Source: a virus. From it: a stretch of DNA of 64,000 nt. Both the position numbers and the translations under genes were made by a program. The notes beneath the pieces are model-generated. The model searched no databases, was not told where the DNA came from, and was given only the letters and a program-made list of their open reading frames with translations. The DNA lies in IMG/VR virus record IMGVR_UViG_3300026521_000081, positions 1-64,000 of that record, one strand, 5' to 3'. The stretch's first letter is position 1. The number at the start of each line of letters is the position of its first letter. Shown here one piece after another: positions 8,910 to 18,419 of this stretch.

Positions 8910-10562
8910 ATGTTGATAATGATGAAAAAATATGTCGGAGATAAGACACACGAGACAACTTCGTGGTATCTCTTCGATACATCAGACACAAAGGATAAAT
9001 CTAATGCGGTCTGGTCTGAAGAAGAGAGTGAGAAATACAGAGATGTTTTATCAGAAGATTTTGTTGTGCCAGAAGATGAAACATACTTTCTTTTAGCGGT
9101 TCGTAACTTTGACGATGATACAACAGAGGAGACACTTTTACTTCCAATCACGCCGGAAGAGGCACTTGACGCATACCCAGTAGATACGTCTTCGTATGTG
9201 GAGTCACCGATGCTAACTATAACAAAGAATAATATTCAAACAGGAGGTGACTTAGAGATAGGGACAACAACAATCAGACCTATCTACACACCATTTAAGT
9301 TTATGTCAGTGATAGCATACGCTGATGGTATGGTGATAGATGCTGTTGATACAACAGAATATACCTATACATTACAAAACAAGTATATACCAGAACATAC
9401 ACAGCGAATTGAAATCAAAGTCACACACACATCTATTTACGGTCAGATGTCTAGTACTGGATACGTAACACTAAACATTAAAGGTAAGTCTATGGAACTC
9501 ACCAATAAAGTAGTTGTTCCATCGCTTCCATATATTCCTAGGTTTAAAACAGACAAGGAGTTCGAGTTCGTATCTCTACAACTCATTGATGAGAGACGTA
9601 TCACATATGAGTCTACATCGCTTTTAATACCAGCAGAATATCTTTCATACGGTAAACAATATCGGTTGATGATACAATGTTATATAGATGGTGTGAAGAG
9701 AAGAGAAGAGTACCAAATAGAGACAGTTAAACAATTTACACCATACTTTGATATTGACTACTCTTATGGTACGTTTCAGGAGTCAGACTTTGATATTTTA
9801 GAGAATGATGGTGACTATACACATCTACTAAACAACAAGTGTTTTATCCCTATTGATAAGGATACATTCTCTATTAAGTTTCTGAATAGTGATGTTGACT
9901 TCATCAAGTCTGGATATACACTAGAGAATGAACCTGACTTTGGGTTACCAATACAAGTATCTACAATCAGTATGTTTGAAGTACTCTTTGTATATATCTC
10001 TACGAATGGGGATAAAGTTCTCACAAAGTTTAGAATCGACCCAACACTCTATCGAGCAACAAAGGTGTTTGAAACGAAAGTAAATGATGCACTTTCTAAT
10101 ATTGTCTACAATAATGCTGATGATACAATGTATACTATATCAAAAGAGTCAGATGTTTATTATGTCTCAACAGTCTCTTCAGGTGGGTCTATCGATATCT
10201 TATCAGAGATTCCAGATTTTGTAAATACTGGAGATAAGACATTCGTTACGTCAGACGGTATGTACCTGTATATCTGCGGTGAAACAGATGGCATTATACA
10301 GTATGAATATGGAACTGAGATGTTTCAAACATTGAAAGCATATGAAGACGATGTTCGTGGGAAGGATATCTCATTCCATACCACATGTAACAATGGGGTA
10401 GTGATGTTTATAAAATCAACACGTGAGATATACGTCTACACAAAACAAGATGATACATTAACAGAGTTTGAGAATGAAATCGAACATATCGATAAAGTAT
10501 TAAAACTACCAAATGGTTCTTTCTTGTTAAAGAATGAATCAGAACAAATTATTTTTAAATAA
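8910..10562 (+). CDS. Beta-rich virion-type protein, 550 aa, paralogue of preceding gene
   Basis: It has the same plan as the 538-aa neighbour: an N-terminal domain (TSWYLFDTSDTKD, then ETYFLLAVRNF), a middle beta region and a C-terminal stretch with blade-like repeats (SKESDVYYVSTVSSGG, SDGMYLYICGETDGI, KSTREIYVYTKQDD). The ATG at 8910 is chosen because AAAGGA is spaced for it and not for the ATG at 8919. It ends just before a two-hairpin leader that precedes the sheath gene. It is probably a product of tandem duplication; the virion role is inferred. Confidence 0.65.
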   Translation: MLIMMKKYVGDKTHETTSWYLFDTSDTKDKSNAVWSEEESEKYRDVLSEDFVVPEDETYFLLAVRNFDDDTTEETLLLPITPEEALDAYPVDTSSYVESPMLTITKNNIQTGGDLEIGTTTIRPIYTPFKFMSVIAYADGMVIDAVDTTEYTYTLQNKYIPEHTQRIEIKVTHTSIYGQMSSTGYVTLNIKGKSMELTNKVVVPSLPYIPRFKTDKEFEFVSLQLIDERRITYESTSLLIPAEYLSYGKQYRLMIQCYIDGVKRREEYQIETVKQFTPYFDIDYSYGTFQESDFDILENDGDYTHLLNNKCFIPIDKDTFSIKFLNSDVDFIKSGYTLENEPDFGLPIQVSTISMFEVLFVYISTNGDKVLTKFRIDPTLYRATKVFETKVNDALSNIVYNNADDTMYTISKESDVYYVSTVSSGGSIDILSEIPDFVNTGDKTFVTSDGMYLYICGETDGIIQYEYGTEMFQTLKAYEDDVRGKDISFHTTCNNGVVMFIKSTREIYVYTKQDDTLTEFENEIEHIDKVLKLPNGSFLLKNESEQIIFK

Positions 10563-10567
10563 AAAGC

Positions 10568-10614
10568 ATACTCAGATATTTTTTTATCTGAGTATTAGCC
10601 ACGTTTAATGCTAA
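10568..10614 (+). promoter_or_regulatory. Two consecutive hairpins upstream of the sheath gene
   Basis: An 11-bp stem (arms at 10568-10578 and 10585-10595) encloses a loop of six T. It is followed at once by a second hairpin, TTAGC...GCTAA. No T-tract follows the first stem on the plus strand, so it is not a typical terminator. It may be a weak terminator or an mRNA-stabilising or processing element at the 5' end of the highly expressed sheath message. Confidence 0.5.
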
Positions 10615-10637
10615 TTACAGAAAAAAGGAACTAAAAA

Positions 10638-12809
10638 ATGGAATATGTAAACGGAGCACCAACTCACTATGCCTCCGGCGTAGAAGATGGTTCAACTCAG
10701 AAGTTATACCCAACAGAGAAAAAGACTTGTCAATGTCATCCATTGATGTTTTTAAATACTAAGAAAGGACAATATAAAGAGACCACAGTCATTGGTGCTG
10801 AGTTTAATGCTACTTATGGATTAGATAGTCTTAATCCACTCAAGAAGTTCTTTAACCACCAATCACTCTTTGCGTTAGAAGCAATCGGTTTGGCTGCACA
10901 AGTGACAGTGATGAGAGCAATGTATGTACCGATTGACCCAGACGACAATCCCACAAATGGTAGAGCAAACATTACTATCTTTGTTACACGTACATCAAGT
11001 GACTTAGCAGACTCATACCCTATCAAAAGAGATGAGAATGGTTTTGGTGTCTGGGAAGATGGTGAGTGGACAGTGGACGATAGTGACGATGACGCAAAGG
11101 TGCCAGTACAATACTACCAACTATCAGCTCGATTTATGTCTGATGAAGATATTGATGCACTGCAAGTCAGAACATTTGAAGATGCTATTACAAAAGGTGA
11201 TGAGACAGTAGATGGCGAAGTGACACCTATCATGACAATCAAATCTATTGCACACGGGGACTACTACAATGGTATTGGACTGAAGCTCTATCCATTAACA
11301 GGTGACAGTGCAGATAAAGATATGATGGATAAAGCACGTAATATGGCGTACTTTATAGGTCTTGTTGATATGGAGAGTGGTGAAGAGACGATTATTAAAA
11401 CAATCCAATCGACAGACGGCTATACTGTTACATTTGACCCAAATGCATCACACCCTGTCACTGGTGTCACAACAACATTAGAAGACTTGTTCCCTAAAGG
11501 ATTTGAGAATACAACGCGTCCAGAGTACGAATATAAGGCACCTATCATCGGAGAAGTCATCTATCACAGGATTGGTATTCGTCCACTATTTGAGAATATC
11601 TTGACGAAAGAAGCGGAAAACTTCGATGGAACAGTGATTCCCTGGAGTGACTTTACCGAGTTTGAGTCAGAAGCAGCAAAAGAAGAAGCACTCGCTGTAC
11701 CATACATCTTAAACTTCATTAACTGTATCTACACATCTGGTGCACCTATGGAGAACACACGTCGTTCTGATAACCTCGTACTTAATGATGAGTCATTGGC
11801 ATATGCTGGTAACAGAATCAATATGACAAAAGATACCACACTATTCTTAGAAGGTGGTCTAGATGGAATGAATATTGTAGACAACTACGATGACTATCTT
11901 GTAGAACACGAAGCAGACTTAATTCGTAGACTCACGGCATATGCAGACAAGGACAGTGAACAGACACACTTAGCACTCTCTACTGTCTCAGAGTTTGTAG
12001 ATACTGGTTATACATTAGACACAACCTTGAAGATGGGTATTTTTACTTCATATCGTACTGATGTGAGACTGATTGCGTCTACATATGATGTCAACCCACT
12101 AAATAAAGATATCAGTGTACAAGAACATATCTCTAGAGGTGTATTACTGAATGCTATCTTATCTTTATCTATCGAGTCAGCTGACTTTAATACACCTGGA
12201 TTTAGGACAGCTATCTTAGCAGGTTCTGGGCTAAGTACCACTGGCTTCTTTAGATACAGAGTATCAACCGCATTAGACTTTGCACTCAAGAATGTAAAGA
12301 TGTTCCGTGGAGATACGTGGGATACAACATATGAGTTCAGCTACGATGAGGGAAATATTGTAGAGTACCTGACTGATGTAACACCTAGACGTATGCCTGA
12401 GAGCCAGAAGACAAATGCGTGGGATGCTGGGATTATTTGGACAGATGCTGCAGACACACTGAAAGTAAGATACCCACAAATTGGAACGATATATCCTGAT
12501 GATACTTCTATCTTAAAGAACTGGTATATTGCTGTGGCTGTCTGTTACATAGAGAAGAAACTTGATGAAGCACACAGAGAAGTTCAAGGTGCTGCTGTAT
12601 TTACACAAGCACAGCAAATCAAGAAGACACAAGAGAAGATTGTAGATAAAATCAGTGGTAAGTTTGCGAACATTGTAAATCCAACTGTTGAAGTCTTCAA
12701 GACACCTAGAGACATGTCCGCTGGATATGCTGTAACTGCCAGAGTTAAAATCTGGGGTCCATCGATGCTCACTGTACTAAACAGTAGTATCTTAGCGTTA
12801 AGAGCGTAA
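10638..12809 (+). CDS. Probable contractile tail sheath protein, 723 aa
   Basis: The sheath surrounds the tail tube and contracts to drive it through the host envelope. Support is mainly length (about 700 aa, as in phiKZ-like phages), position directly before a tube-like gene, and a C-terminal segment (WYIAVAVCYIEKKLDEAHREV, then a closing domain ending PSMLTVLNSSILALRA) of the kind that packs sheath subunits together. Codon use and the strong AAAAGGAACT ribosome site fit high expression. Two hairpins precede it. I see no family-defining catalytic motif, as expected for a structural protein. Confidence 0.65.
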   Translation: MEYVNGAPTHYASGVEDGSTQKLYPTEKKTCQCHPLMFLNTKKGQYKETTVIGAEFNATYGLDSLNPLKKFFNHQSLFALEAIGLAAQVTVMRAMYVPIDPDDNPTNGRANITIFVTRTSSDLADSYPIKRDENGFGVWEDGEWTVDDSDDDAKVPVQYYQLSARFMSDEDIDALQVRTFEDAITKGDETVDGEVTPIMTIKSIAHGDYYNGIGLKLYPLTGDSADKDMMDKARNMAYFIGLVDMESGEETIIKTIQSTDGYTVTFDPNASHPVTGVTTTLEDLFPKGFENTTRPEYEYKAPIIGEVIYHRIGIRPLFENILTKEAENFDGTVIPWSDFTEFESEAAKEEALAVPYILNFINCIYTSGAPMENTRRSDNLVLNDESLAYAGNRINMTKDTTLFLEGGLDGMNIVDNYDDYLVEHEADLIRRLTAYADKDSEQTHLALSTVSEFVDTGYTLDTTLKMGIFTSYRTDVRLIASTYDVNPLNKDISVQEHISRGVLLNAILSLSIESADFNTPGFRTAILAGSGLSTTGFFRYRVSTALDFALKNVKMFRGDTWDTTYEFSYDEGNIVEYLTDVTPRRMPESQKTNAWDAGIIWTDAADTLKVRYPQIGTIYPDDTSILKNWYIAVAVCYIEKKLDEAHREVQGAAVFTQAQQIKKTQEKIVDKISGKFANIVNPTVEVFKTPRDMSAGYAVTARVKIWGPSMLTVLNSSILALRA

Positions 12810-12832
12810 TAACACAATAAAGGAAAGATGAT

Positions 12833-13723
12833 ATGCAATTAACAGATGAAGTCTTAAGTATTGATATTGGTGGTGGTGCAACAACATCACCTATCGCGAA
12901 CCTGAACTATGGAAACAATGGTGGGTATCTCCCATCATTGACAAGGGAGATAGATGGGTACTACTTTGAGGAGTACTTCTCGGCCGAAGCACATATGAAC
13001 CAAGATGTGATTCCGTTCGTTATAAGAACACCAAAACTCTTTGACATCTTAACAGATGAAGCACTTGGTGCAAGGCTCAGGGACTACTGGATTAACTTGA
13101 TGACAGTAGCACCAAAGAAGATTGATGGTCTAAATAGAACACTCTCTTTCACACACTCAGAGGTAAATATTGACGGCTCACAAATACTACAACAAGTCAC
13201 TGGTTCTAAAAGAGAACGTTCAGCACCGGTAAACTACTATGTAGAACGTAAAGGTAAGACCATTGAGAGACTGTTCACATTCTTGATGGGATATGGTTCG
13301 GTAGACAGTGCCACTGGGATGAACATTATAGCAACACTAGACCTTAAACCAGGATATGTAGAGAAAGGTAAGTTACCATCAAATATATTCTTTACAGGGA
13401 CAATGTTATATGTTCAACCAGACGCGTGGATGAAGAACGTGATTGAAGCCTACGTATGTGGGAATATGTCACCAATGGGACCATTCGAAAGTACAGCTTC
13501 TAGAGAGGAGAGAGGAACTGAGAGACAAATCTCTGAACTCAGTGTACCGTTTACGTCAATCGATATGAACAATGAAGCGTGTAGAATTATCGGACAGTAT
13601 GCGTTGGATAACTTGACAAACATTAGTAAAGACCCAGACCTAATGCCTGCGTTCATCAATAACAATGATATTGATAATGCACTCAGCGAGCAGTTTGGTT
13701 TCCATGCAGAGGCTTGGAAATAG
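12833..13723 (+). CDS. Probable tail tube protein, 296 aa
   Basis: It follows the sheath gene after 23 nt with its own AAAGGAAAG ribosome site, the usual sheath-tube order in contractile phages. The size is right for jumbo-phage tubes. The sequence alternates short beta strands with one helical region and has a conserved-looking central segment NYYVERKGKTIERLFTFL. A bidirectional palindromic terminator closes the unit. Tube identity is inferred from order and size. Confidence 0.6.
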   Translation: MQLTDEVLSIDIGGGATTSPIANLNYGNNGGYLPSLTREIDGYYFEEYFSAEAHMNQDVIPFVIRTPKLFDILTDEALGARLRDYWINLMTVAPKKIDGLNRTLSFTHSEVNIDGSQILQQVTGSKRERSAPVNYYVERKGKTIERLFTFLMGYGSVDSATGMNIIATLDLKPGYVEKGKLPSNIFFTGTMLYVQPDAWMKNVIEAYVCGNMSPMGPFESTASREERGTERQISELSVPFTSIDMNNEACRIIGQYALDNLTNISKDPDLMPAFINNNDIDNALSEQFGFHAEAWK

Positions 13724-13740
13724 AAAAATAAAGAAGATAG

Positions 13741-13768
13741 GTATAGGTTGGGATATCCCAACCTATAC
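13741..13768. terminator. Bidirectional palindromic terminator between convergent genes
   Basis: A perfect 28-nt palindrome (GTATAGGTTGGGAT and complement) lies between the tube gene (plus) and a minus-strand gene. T-rich sequence follows on both sides. Confidence 0.75.
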
Positions 13769-13770
13769 TC

Positions 13771-14226
13771 TTATAGTTCTTTTGCTAGTCTTTCACGGAG
13801 ACTCTTCATCTCATCTTTCTTGCTGAACTGGTCAGACGTTATTGCAGACGAAACATATGGCATCGCTTTGTCCATGATTTGTCTCTCTCTAACAGCAGTG
13901 ACAGATACAGCTAGACCTCTTGTGAGCTTTGTACTCTTTTGCTTCACCTTTACTTTTTGAATCACTTTATCGTCATTCATCAACTTAGCAGACTCTGTGA
14001 CAGCCCAATCATTGAGTTGCTTCTGGTATCTACCAATCTCTTCGATGACCTCTTTTGACTTCTCTGCATCTTTAGCTTGTGCTAAATAAGATGACTTCTC
14101 GCTAAGAGTTAATGTTACTTCGTTCTGACTGTTCTTGTCAGAAACTTTTTCTTGTTCAAACTTAAACGTTTGCTCTTCTTTAGTCTCTACTGCTTCTACT
14201 TCTGTTCTTTCTTCTACGTTACTCAT
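13771..14226 (-). CDS. Unknown charged helical protein, 151 aa
   Basis: Not recognised. The N-terminal ~45 residues are Glu/Lys/Thr rich and probably disordered (for example EERTEVEAVETKEEQ). The rest looks helical with a basic patch VKVKQKSTKLTRG. It is a single-gene unit between the tube and a structural gene on the opposite strand. It might be a tail assembly chaperone or scaffold from its place in the genome, but the sequence gives no direct support. Confidence 0.65.
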   Translation of the reverse strand: MSNVEERTEVEAVETKEEQTFKFEQEKVSDKNSQNEVTLTLSEKSSYLAQAKDAEKSKEVIEEIGRYQKQLNDWAVTESAKLMNDDKVIQKVKVKQKSTKLTRGLAVSVTAVRERQIMDKAMPYVSSAITSDQFSKKDEMKSLRERLAKEL

Positions 14227-14338
14227 ATGAGTCCTTTTATTATTATACTAGCAACTCTTGTTACTGCACATAAATAATATGCAAATGTTTTTATCCAATA
14301 CGCTAGAGGTCTTAACTGATTATAGAAAAGGAGTTTGT

Positions 14339-15499
14339 ATGGCACAAGATTTTGGTACGAACAAGTTAAGAGATGATATAGTAAGAATGGAGTCGAAGTT
14401 TGACATCGGTTCATATACACATAAGAGCGATGCGTTTAAGTTTGCATCAGAGTTACCTGGTGTAGAAGACTTAATTGGTGTCATAGAGAATATTGTTGGT
14501 GAAGTCACTGGGTTTATTAATACATTATTAAAAGCACTAAACGATTTACTGGAGTGGCTTAATCTTAATAATATATTCGATGCATTGGGGTTAAACAAAC
14601 TTTTAGAATTTATCTTTGGTCTTGTTGACTTTGCGTCGAATACATTTGGTCTCCCGATAGACATAAAGAATGGGTTGCTAAACTTCTTTAAGGAGGCTTG
14701 TATTGAAGTTGATAGTGATGTATATACACGAGACAACATTGAGCAGTTTGCACTGGCATCACTACTCATAGCTTTTGCGTGTTCTGGTTATGAGAAGACG
14801 TTCTCAACAACATTAGACCTCTATATGAATACACCAACACTGACAACACTGCGAGACGAACGAGACACGCTATCATCAGAACGTGCGATTATTAAAGATG
14901 TTCCAGAGTATGTCTATAATGAAGAGATTAATGCGTATGAACCAACAGTCACAAACAGCAAGGTAATCCCATACGATGAACAGATAGCTTCATTGGATAA
15001 ACAGATTGAGGATGAAGAGTATAAAGTGAATGTTCTCTTTGCATCCACTGTACCACATATATTTACAACAAACACAAAGAAAGAGACACCGACAAATCAA
15101 ACTGTGTCGTCTGTCAATGATATTGCTTCTACATCTGCTGGAAGATTGTATGGTGAAACGCATAGAGGAATCACGTCATCAATCACAGAGTCACTCGATA
15201 AGAATGGCGAAGCACTCACAACTACACAGACAGAAACAGAATTAAGAACGGGCAGTGGTGGGTTACTAATAGGTAGAGATAGTCTGCATACATTGAAAGA
15301 ACCATCAGTGGTGGAGATGAAACCAGAAGAGTTTGAAACATTCGAAAACTCATTACTGGTGTTAGACCCAAGTCTATCAGAACAGGATTACCATAATTCA
15401 TCAACACTAAAAGGGATGAAGATAGCATCACTTAACGATAAGGAGCTAGAAACACTAGAGCCAGGCTCTACCATAGATACGTTACAATATTGCATTTGA
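14339..15499 (+). CDS. Unknown protein with long hydrophobic helical region, 386 aa
   Basis: The ATG at 14339 is preceded by AAAAGGAG and gives a product starting MAQDFGTNKL; an upstream in-frame ATG at 14258 lacks a ribosome site. Residues ~40-170 are helical and hydrophobic (VTGFINTLLKALNDLLEWL, ASLLIAFACSG). A coiled-coil-like charged segment and a Ser/Thr-rich C-terminal third follow. It is divergent from the 151-aa gene. Position suggests a virion component, perhaps membrane-interacting, but no homologue is recognised. Confidence 0.65.
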   Translation: MAQDFGTNKLRDDIVRMESKFDIGSYTHKSDAFKFASELPGVEDLIGVIENIVGEVTGFINTLLKALNDLLEWLNLNNIFDALGLNKLLEFIFGLVDFASNTFGLPIDIKNGLLNFFKEACIEVDSDVYTRDNIEQFALASLLIAFACSGYEKTFSTTLDLYMNTPTLTTLRDERDTLSSERAIIKDVPEYVYNEEINAYEPTVTNSKVIPYDEQIASLDKQIEDEEYKVNVLFASTVPHIFTTNTKKETPTNQTVSSVNDIASTSAGRLYGETHRGITSSITESLDKNGEALTTTQTETELRTGSGGLLIGRDSLHTLKEPSVVEMKPEEFETFENSLLVLDPSLSEQDYHNSSTLKGMKIASLNDKELETLEPGSTIDTLQYCI

Positions 15500-15523
15500 A
15501 TAGTCCGTGTGGACTATTCAAAT
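15494..15523. terminator. Convergent terminator overlapping both stop codons
   Basis: A 13-bp perfect stem (ATTTGAATAGTCC and complement, loop GTGT). The plus-gene stop TGA lies in the left arm and the minus-gene stop TAG in the right arm, so the hairpin ends two genes at once. Confidence 0.8.
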
Positions 15524-17580
15524 ATCTTTGTAATACTATTATTTACATTTCCAATCTTCATGACGTCACCAATGATACTATCTCCTACCATTGTTGCCCA
15601 CTTAGCCGGGTTTCTGATATCGTTTAAACCCTTCTCAATCGATGCGAGTCTGTACTTCGCATTCTTTAACATATAGCGAGAATTGCTATAACTTCTAGCA
15701 CCCATTGTACGTAAGAACTTGGATAGTACATCGTGGTCATTCATTTCACCACCCATCACACCAAAGAAACCACTGTTTACCGGTGCAGTACCGACATCAC
15801 TAAAGTCAGATATTGTAAATGTCACTTCTACTTCTAATGGTTGACCATAAATATTTCTTCCTGCACCATCTCCTGCTTTATAACTAAGGCTCGTAATCAT
15901 ACCAAAGTCTATATCTAATATACCACGCAAGAACGCTCTACATAGGTAAGGTGAAGTATACGATGATGGGCCAGTAGAGAGTGGTGCGACACCTGCAAAC
16001 AACAATGCAGTAATGACATCGATATCCAAACATAATGATAATGGGTTCCCATAAGGTCCACCTAGCCTCATTTTGAATGTATGTGTTGGTACGGTGACAC
16101 TACTGGTATCGTGCATCTTTGGAAATTGTAAGTATCCACCACCAATCAACCCTAGAATGACGTTCGATAAGCCGAATGTCGCACCATTGAGTGTTCCTGC
16201 TACAATATCGCGTGCTGCCTTTCCAACAGTATCTACGAAGTCATTGATTACGTTTCCTCCAGATAAAGAGAAGCGAACATCTCTACTCATTGTTCCTATG
16301 TTATTGATGACAGACTTTGCAGGAATATCTTTAGTGGAGTTTGTAAATGTAATTTCGCTAGGCCCAACATAGTCTACGTAGAGTGATATATTCTCCATTC
16401 CATACTTGCGAACGACGTCTAGGTAACTACTGAAATCAGTTGACCACTCATCGTCATCGTGTGGTAGTCTTTTTGTTTGTCCGTTTGCATCTTTTATCTT
16501 ATACTCATCAACATCCCCAGCATCTAACGATGTAGGTATCTGCGATTTATCTACCAAGACATTACCATATTTATCTACATCTTTTGTACTACTAGATAAG
16601 TTACTAATAGTCTCTATGGCATCTTTAAATGGTTTCAATACTGGATTCGCTACACGAATAACTGTACTAACACCTTTAAGAAGTATTCCCTCTTCTTGCT
16701 TTATTAAGTTGTTTACCATCAACTGTGGTCTAGCAATAATTTTATATATATCTAACCCATATCGTTTATCGAAAATCTCTGGCATTAAATCAGCAAACTC
16801 TTCTATATAGGATGTATCTAGTGTGATACTCACACCATACCTATCAGTAGACTTACTAGTCTTTGTAGGGTCTACAATAGATTTTACTAATCCTCTCTCA
16901 ATCTGTAACTGTGTGAGTATGATGTTTGCAGTCTGTAAGTAGTTATGCATATCTGGCTTAAATGAGTAGTACCTATCATCTGTAAAGTTTAGTATGTGAT
17001 TGATAAGTTTGCCAATAAAGTAAAGTGCCATTAATCCGGGTCGTACCAAGAACGCTCCTATCGTACCAGCAACTAACCCAGTCTTATACCAGAATGTTGT
17101 TCTACCTTCATTGGCGATAATCGCTTTTCCATAATCCACACTAGAACTAAAGAATGCAAACATACTACGAAACTTAGGCTTACCAAACTCTAGTACGAGT
17201 ATCCTAGGTTTAGAGTTTATCTGGAACATCTCAGCATACGCTCTAGACATTCCTAACTTATGGGAATCTGGTTCATCGATATACTCTGGTCTTCCCGCTA
17301 ATAATCCAACGCGTGGCGGTTCTGCGTGCCTTGTAAAAGCATATGGTATTCCAAGAGCAATGTGTCCACCAACGCTAGAGTTCATAAACTCTGAGTCTGC
17401 TACTGTCTTGAAATAAGCTTGTCTTGATAAATCATCTGGGTCTTCTGGTAATGTTTCGATACTGGCTAAAAATCCACTATCTCCTATATTATAATCATTT
17501 GTAGAGGTATCTAAGATAGGTGATATATACTGTGTTAATGGGTCATAATCAAATTGAGGTAATGAGTATATAACTGACAT
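15514..17580 (-). CDS. Large virion-type protein, possibly baseplate/tail, 688 aa
   Basis: Not assigned to a family with certainty. A hydrophobic stretch around residue 170-200 (TGLVAGTIGAFLVRPGLMALYFIGKLI) could be membrane-like or buried. The C-terminal third has RLGGPYGNPLSLCLDIDVI, then SPYLCRAFLRGILDIDFG and a strand EVEVTFTISDF, a pattern I associate with jumbo-phage tail/baseplate proteins; this is a memory-based impression. The start follows AAAAAGGACAATA. It heads a unit convergent with the 386-aa gene. Confidence 0.6.
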   Translation of the reverse strand: MSVIYSLPQFDYDPLTQYISPILDTSTNDYNIGDSGFLASIETLPEDPDDLSRQAYFKTVADSEFMNSSVGGHIALGIPYAFTRHAEPPRVGLLAGRPEYIDEPDSHKLGMSRAYAEMFQINSKPRILVLEFGKPKFRSMFAFFSSSVDYGKAIIANEGRTTFWYKTGLVAGTIGAFLVRPGLMALYFIGKLINHILNFTDDRYYSFKPDMHNYLQTANIILTQLQIERGLVKSIVDPTKTSKSTDRYGVSITLDTSYIEEFADLMPEIFDKRYGLDIYKIIARPQLMVNNLIKQEEGILLKGVSTVIRVANPVLKPFKDAIETISNLSSSTKDVDKYGNVLVDKSQIPTSLDAGDVDEYKIKDANGQTKRLPHDDDEWSTDFSSYLDVVRKYGMENISLYVDYVGPSEITFTNSTKDIPAKSVINNIGTMSRDVRFSLSGGNVINDFVDTVGKAARDIVAGTLNGATFGLSNVILGLIGGGYLQFPKMHDTSSVTVPTHTFKMRLGGPYGNPLSLCLDIDVITALLFAGVAPLSTGPSSYTSPYLCRAFLRGILDIDFGMITSLSYKAGDGAGRNIYGQPLEVEVTFTISDFSDVGTAPVNSGFFGVMGGEMNDHDVLSKFLRTMGARSYSNSRYMLKNAKYRLASIEKGLNDIRNPAKWATMVGDSIIGDVMKIGNVNNSITKIFE

Positions 17581-17622
17581 TATTGTCCTTTTTCTGTAAA
17601 TTCAGGAAAAATCAAATGGTTA

Positions 17623-17648
17623 CATACATAGCCATATGACTATGTATG
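17623..17648 (-). terminator. Terminator of the prohead protease unit
   Basis: A 9-bp stem (CATACATAG and complement) with an 8-nt loop lies just past the protease stop codon. On the minus strand TGATTTTTCC lies a few bases further on. Confidence 0.65.
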
Positions 17649-17653
17649 ATGTA

Positions 17654-18418
17654 TTAATAGGCTAAGAAGACACAACTGTCGTCATCACACCCAGTCAAAG
17701 CGGTTGCGAGTGTTGAATAGAATGAACGGTCAGCGTCACTCTCAGTATCTGTCATAGATTTCGCTCTACTGTACTCATAGAGTTTTAATGCGTCTCTATC
17801 ACTAATGACAGACTCTTCACTTTCAATATCAAAGTCTAACCACTGACTCTGTCTAGCTACTCTTATGCCTGGACGACTCACTCTATCATACCCAACAATA
17901 AAGTAAGACTCTTTGTAAAGGACACCATTAATCGTTTGTCTATTACTAAACCCACGAAGACTAAATGCTACGTCAATAGTGTTGTCTTTCAAGTCAGAAC
18001 GTAACTTAGCACCGAGTGGAGAATCTGTTGGTGTGATATTTGCTCTTACCAAATAAACAGGTTCTTCTTGGAATGCTACCCTTGTTGGATTAACGTCTAA
18101 TGTAATTTTATTCATAACACAACATGTGTTATTTTCGTCAAAAGAACGAAACCTCTCTACAAACTCTTCTACTCTTTCATCAAATCTCATTGTTGGGTGT
18201 TCCACCTCTGATTTGATATTACCAGCACTCGCTTCCTTGTTGAGTCTATCCGTAGATGAGAACAGATTACGCACACTGTCGCTGATGACATAGAATGCAC
18301 CCTCTGAGCTTGAAACGTTGTATGCACCACAGATGATATCAAATGAACCATCACTATGTTCCTTAGAGCTTAAGTTAGCACCCTCTATTGTAATATTGTC
18401 AAATGAGAATTTACTCAT
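17654..18418 (-). CDS. Prohead maturation protease, S80 (T4 gp21-like) family, 254 aa
   Basis: This protease cuts scaffold and capsid proteins during head maturation. The catalytic His lies in SEVEHPTMRF (H74) and the nucleophile Ser in VAFSLRGFS (S153), preceded by the family-typical stretch ITPTDSPLGAKL. These match the ExxHP and SSRG motifs of S80 prohead proteases, with L replacing the second S. Length is usual. It is the last gene of a minus-strand unit, separated by 1 nt from the upstream gene and followed by a terminator. No capsid gene is next to it here, so the major capsid gene is probably outside this window. Confidence 0.85.
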   Translation of the reverse strand: MSKFSFDNITIEGANLSSKEHSDGSFDIICGAYNVSSSEGAFYVISDSVRNLFSSTDRLNKEASAGNIKSEVEHPTMRFDERVEEFVERFRSFDENNTCCVMNKITLDVNPTRVAFQEEPVYLVRANITPTDSPLGAKLRSDLKDNTIDVAFSLRGFSNRQTINGVLYKESYFIVGYDRVSRPGIRVARQSQWLDFDIESEESVISDRDALKLYEYSRAKSMTDTESDADRSFYSTLATALTGCDDDSCVFLAY

Positions 18419-18419
18419 A

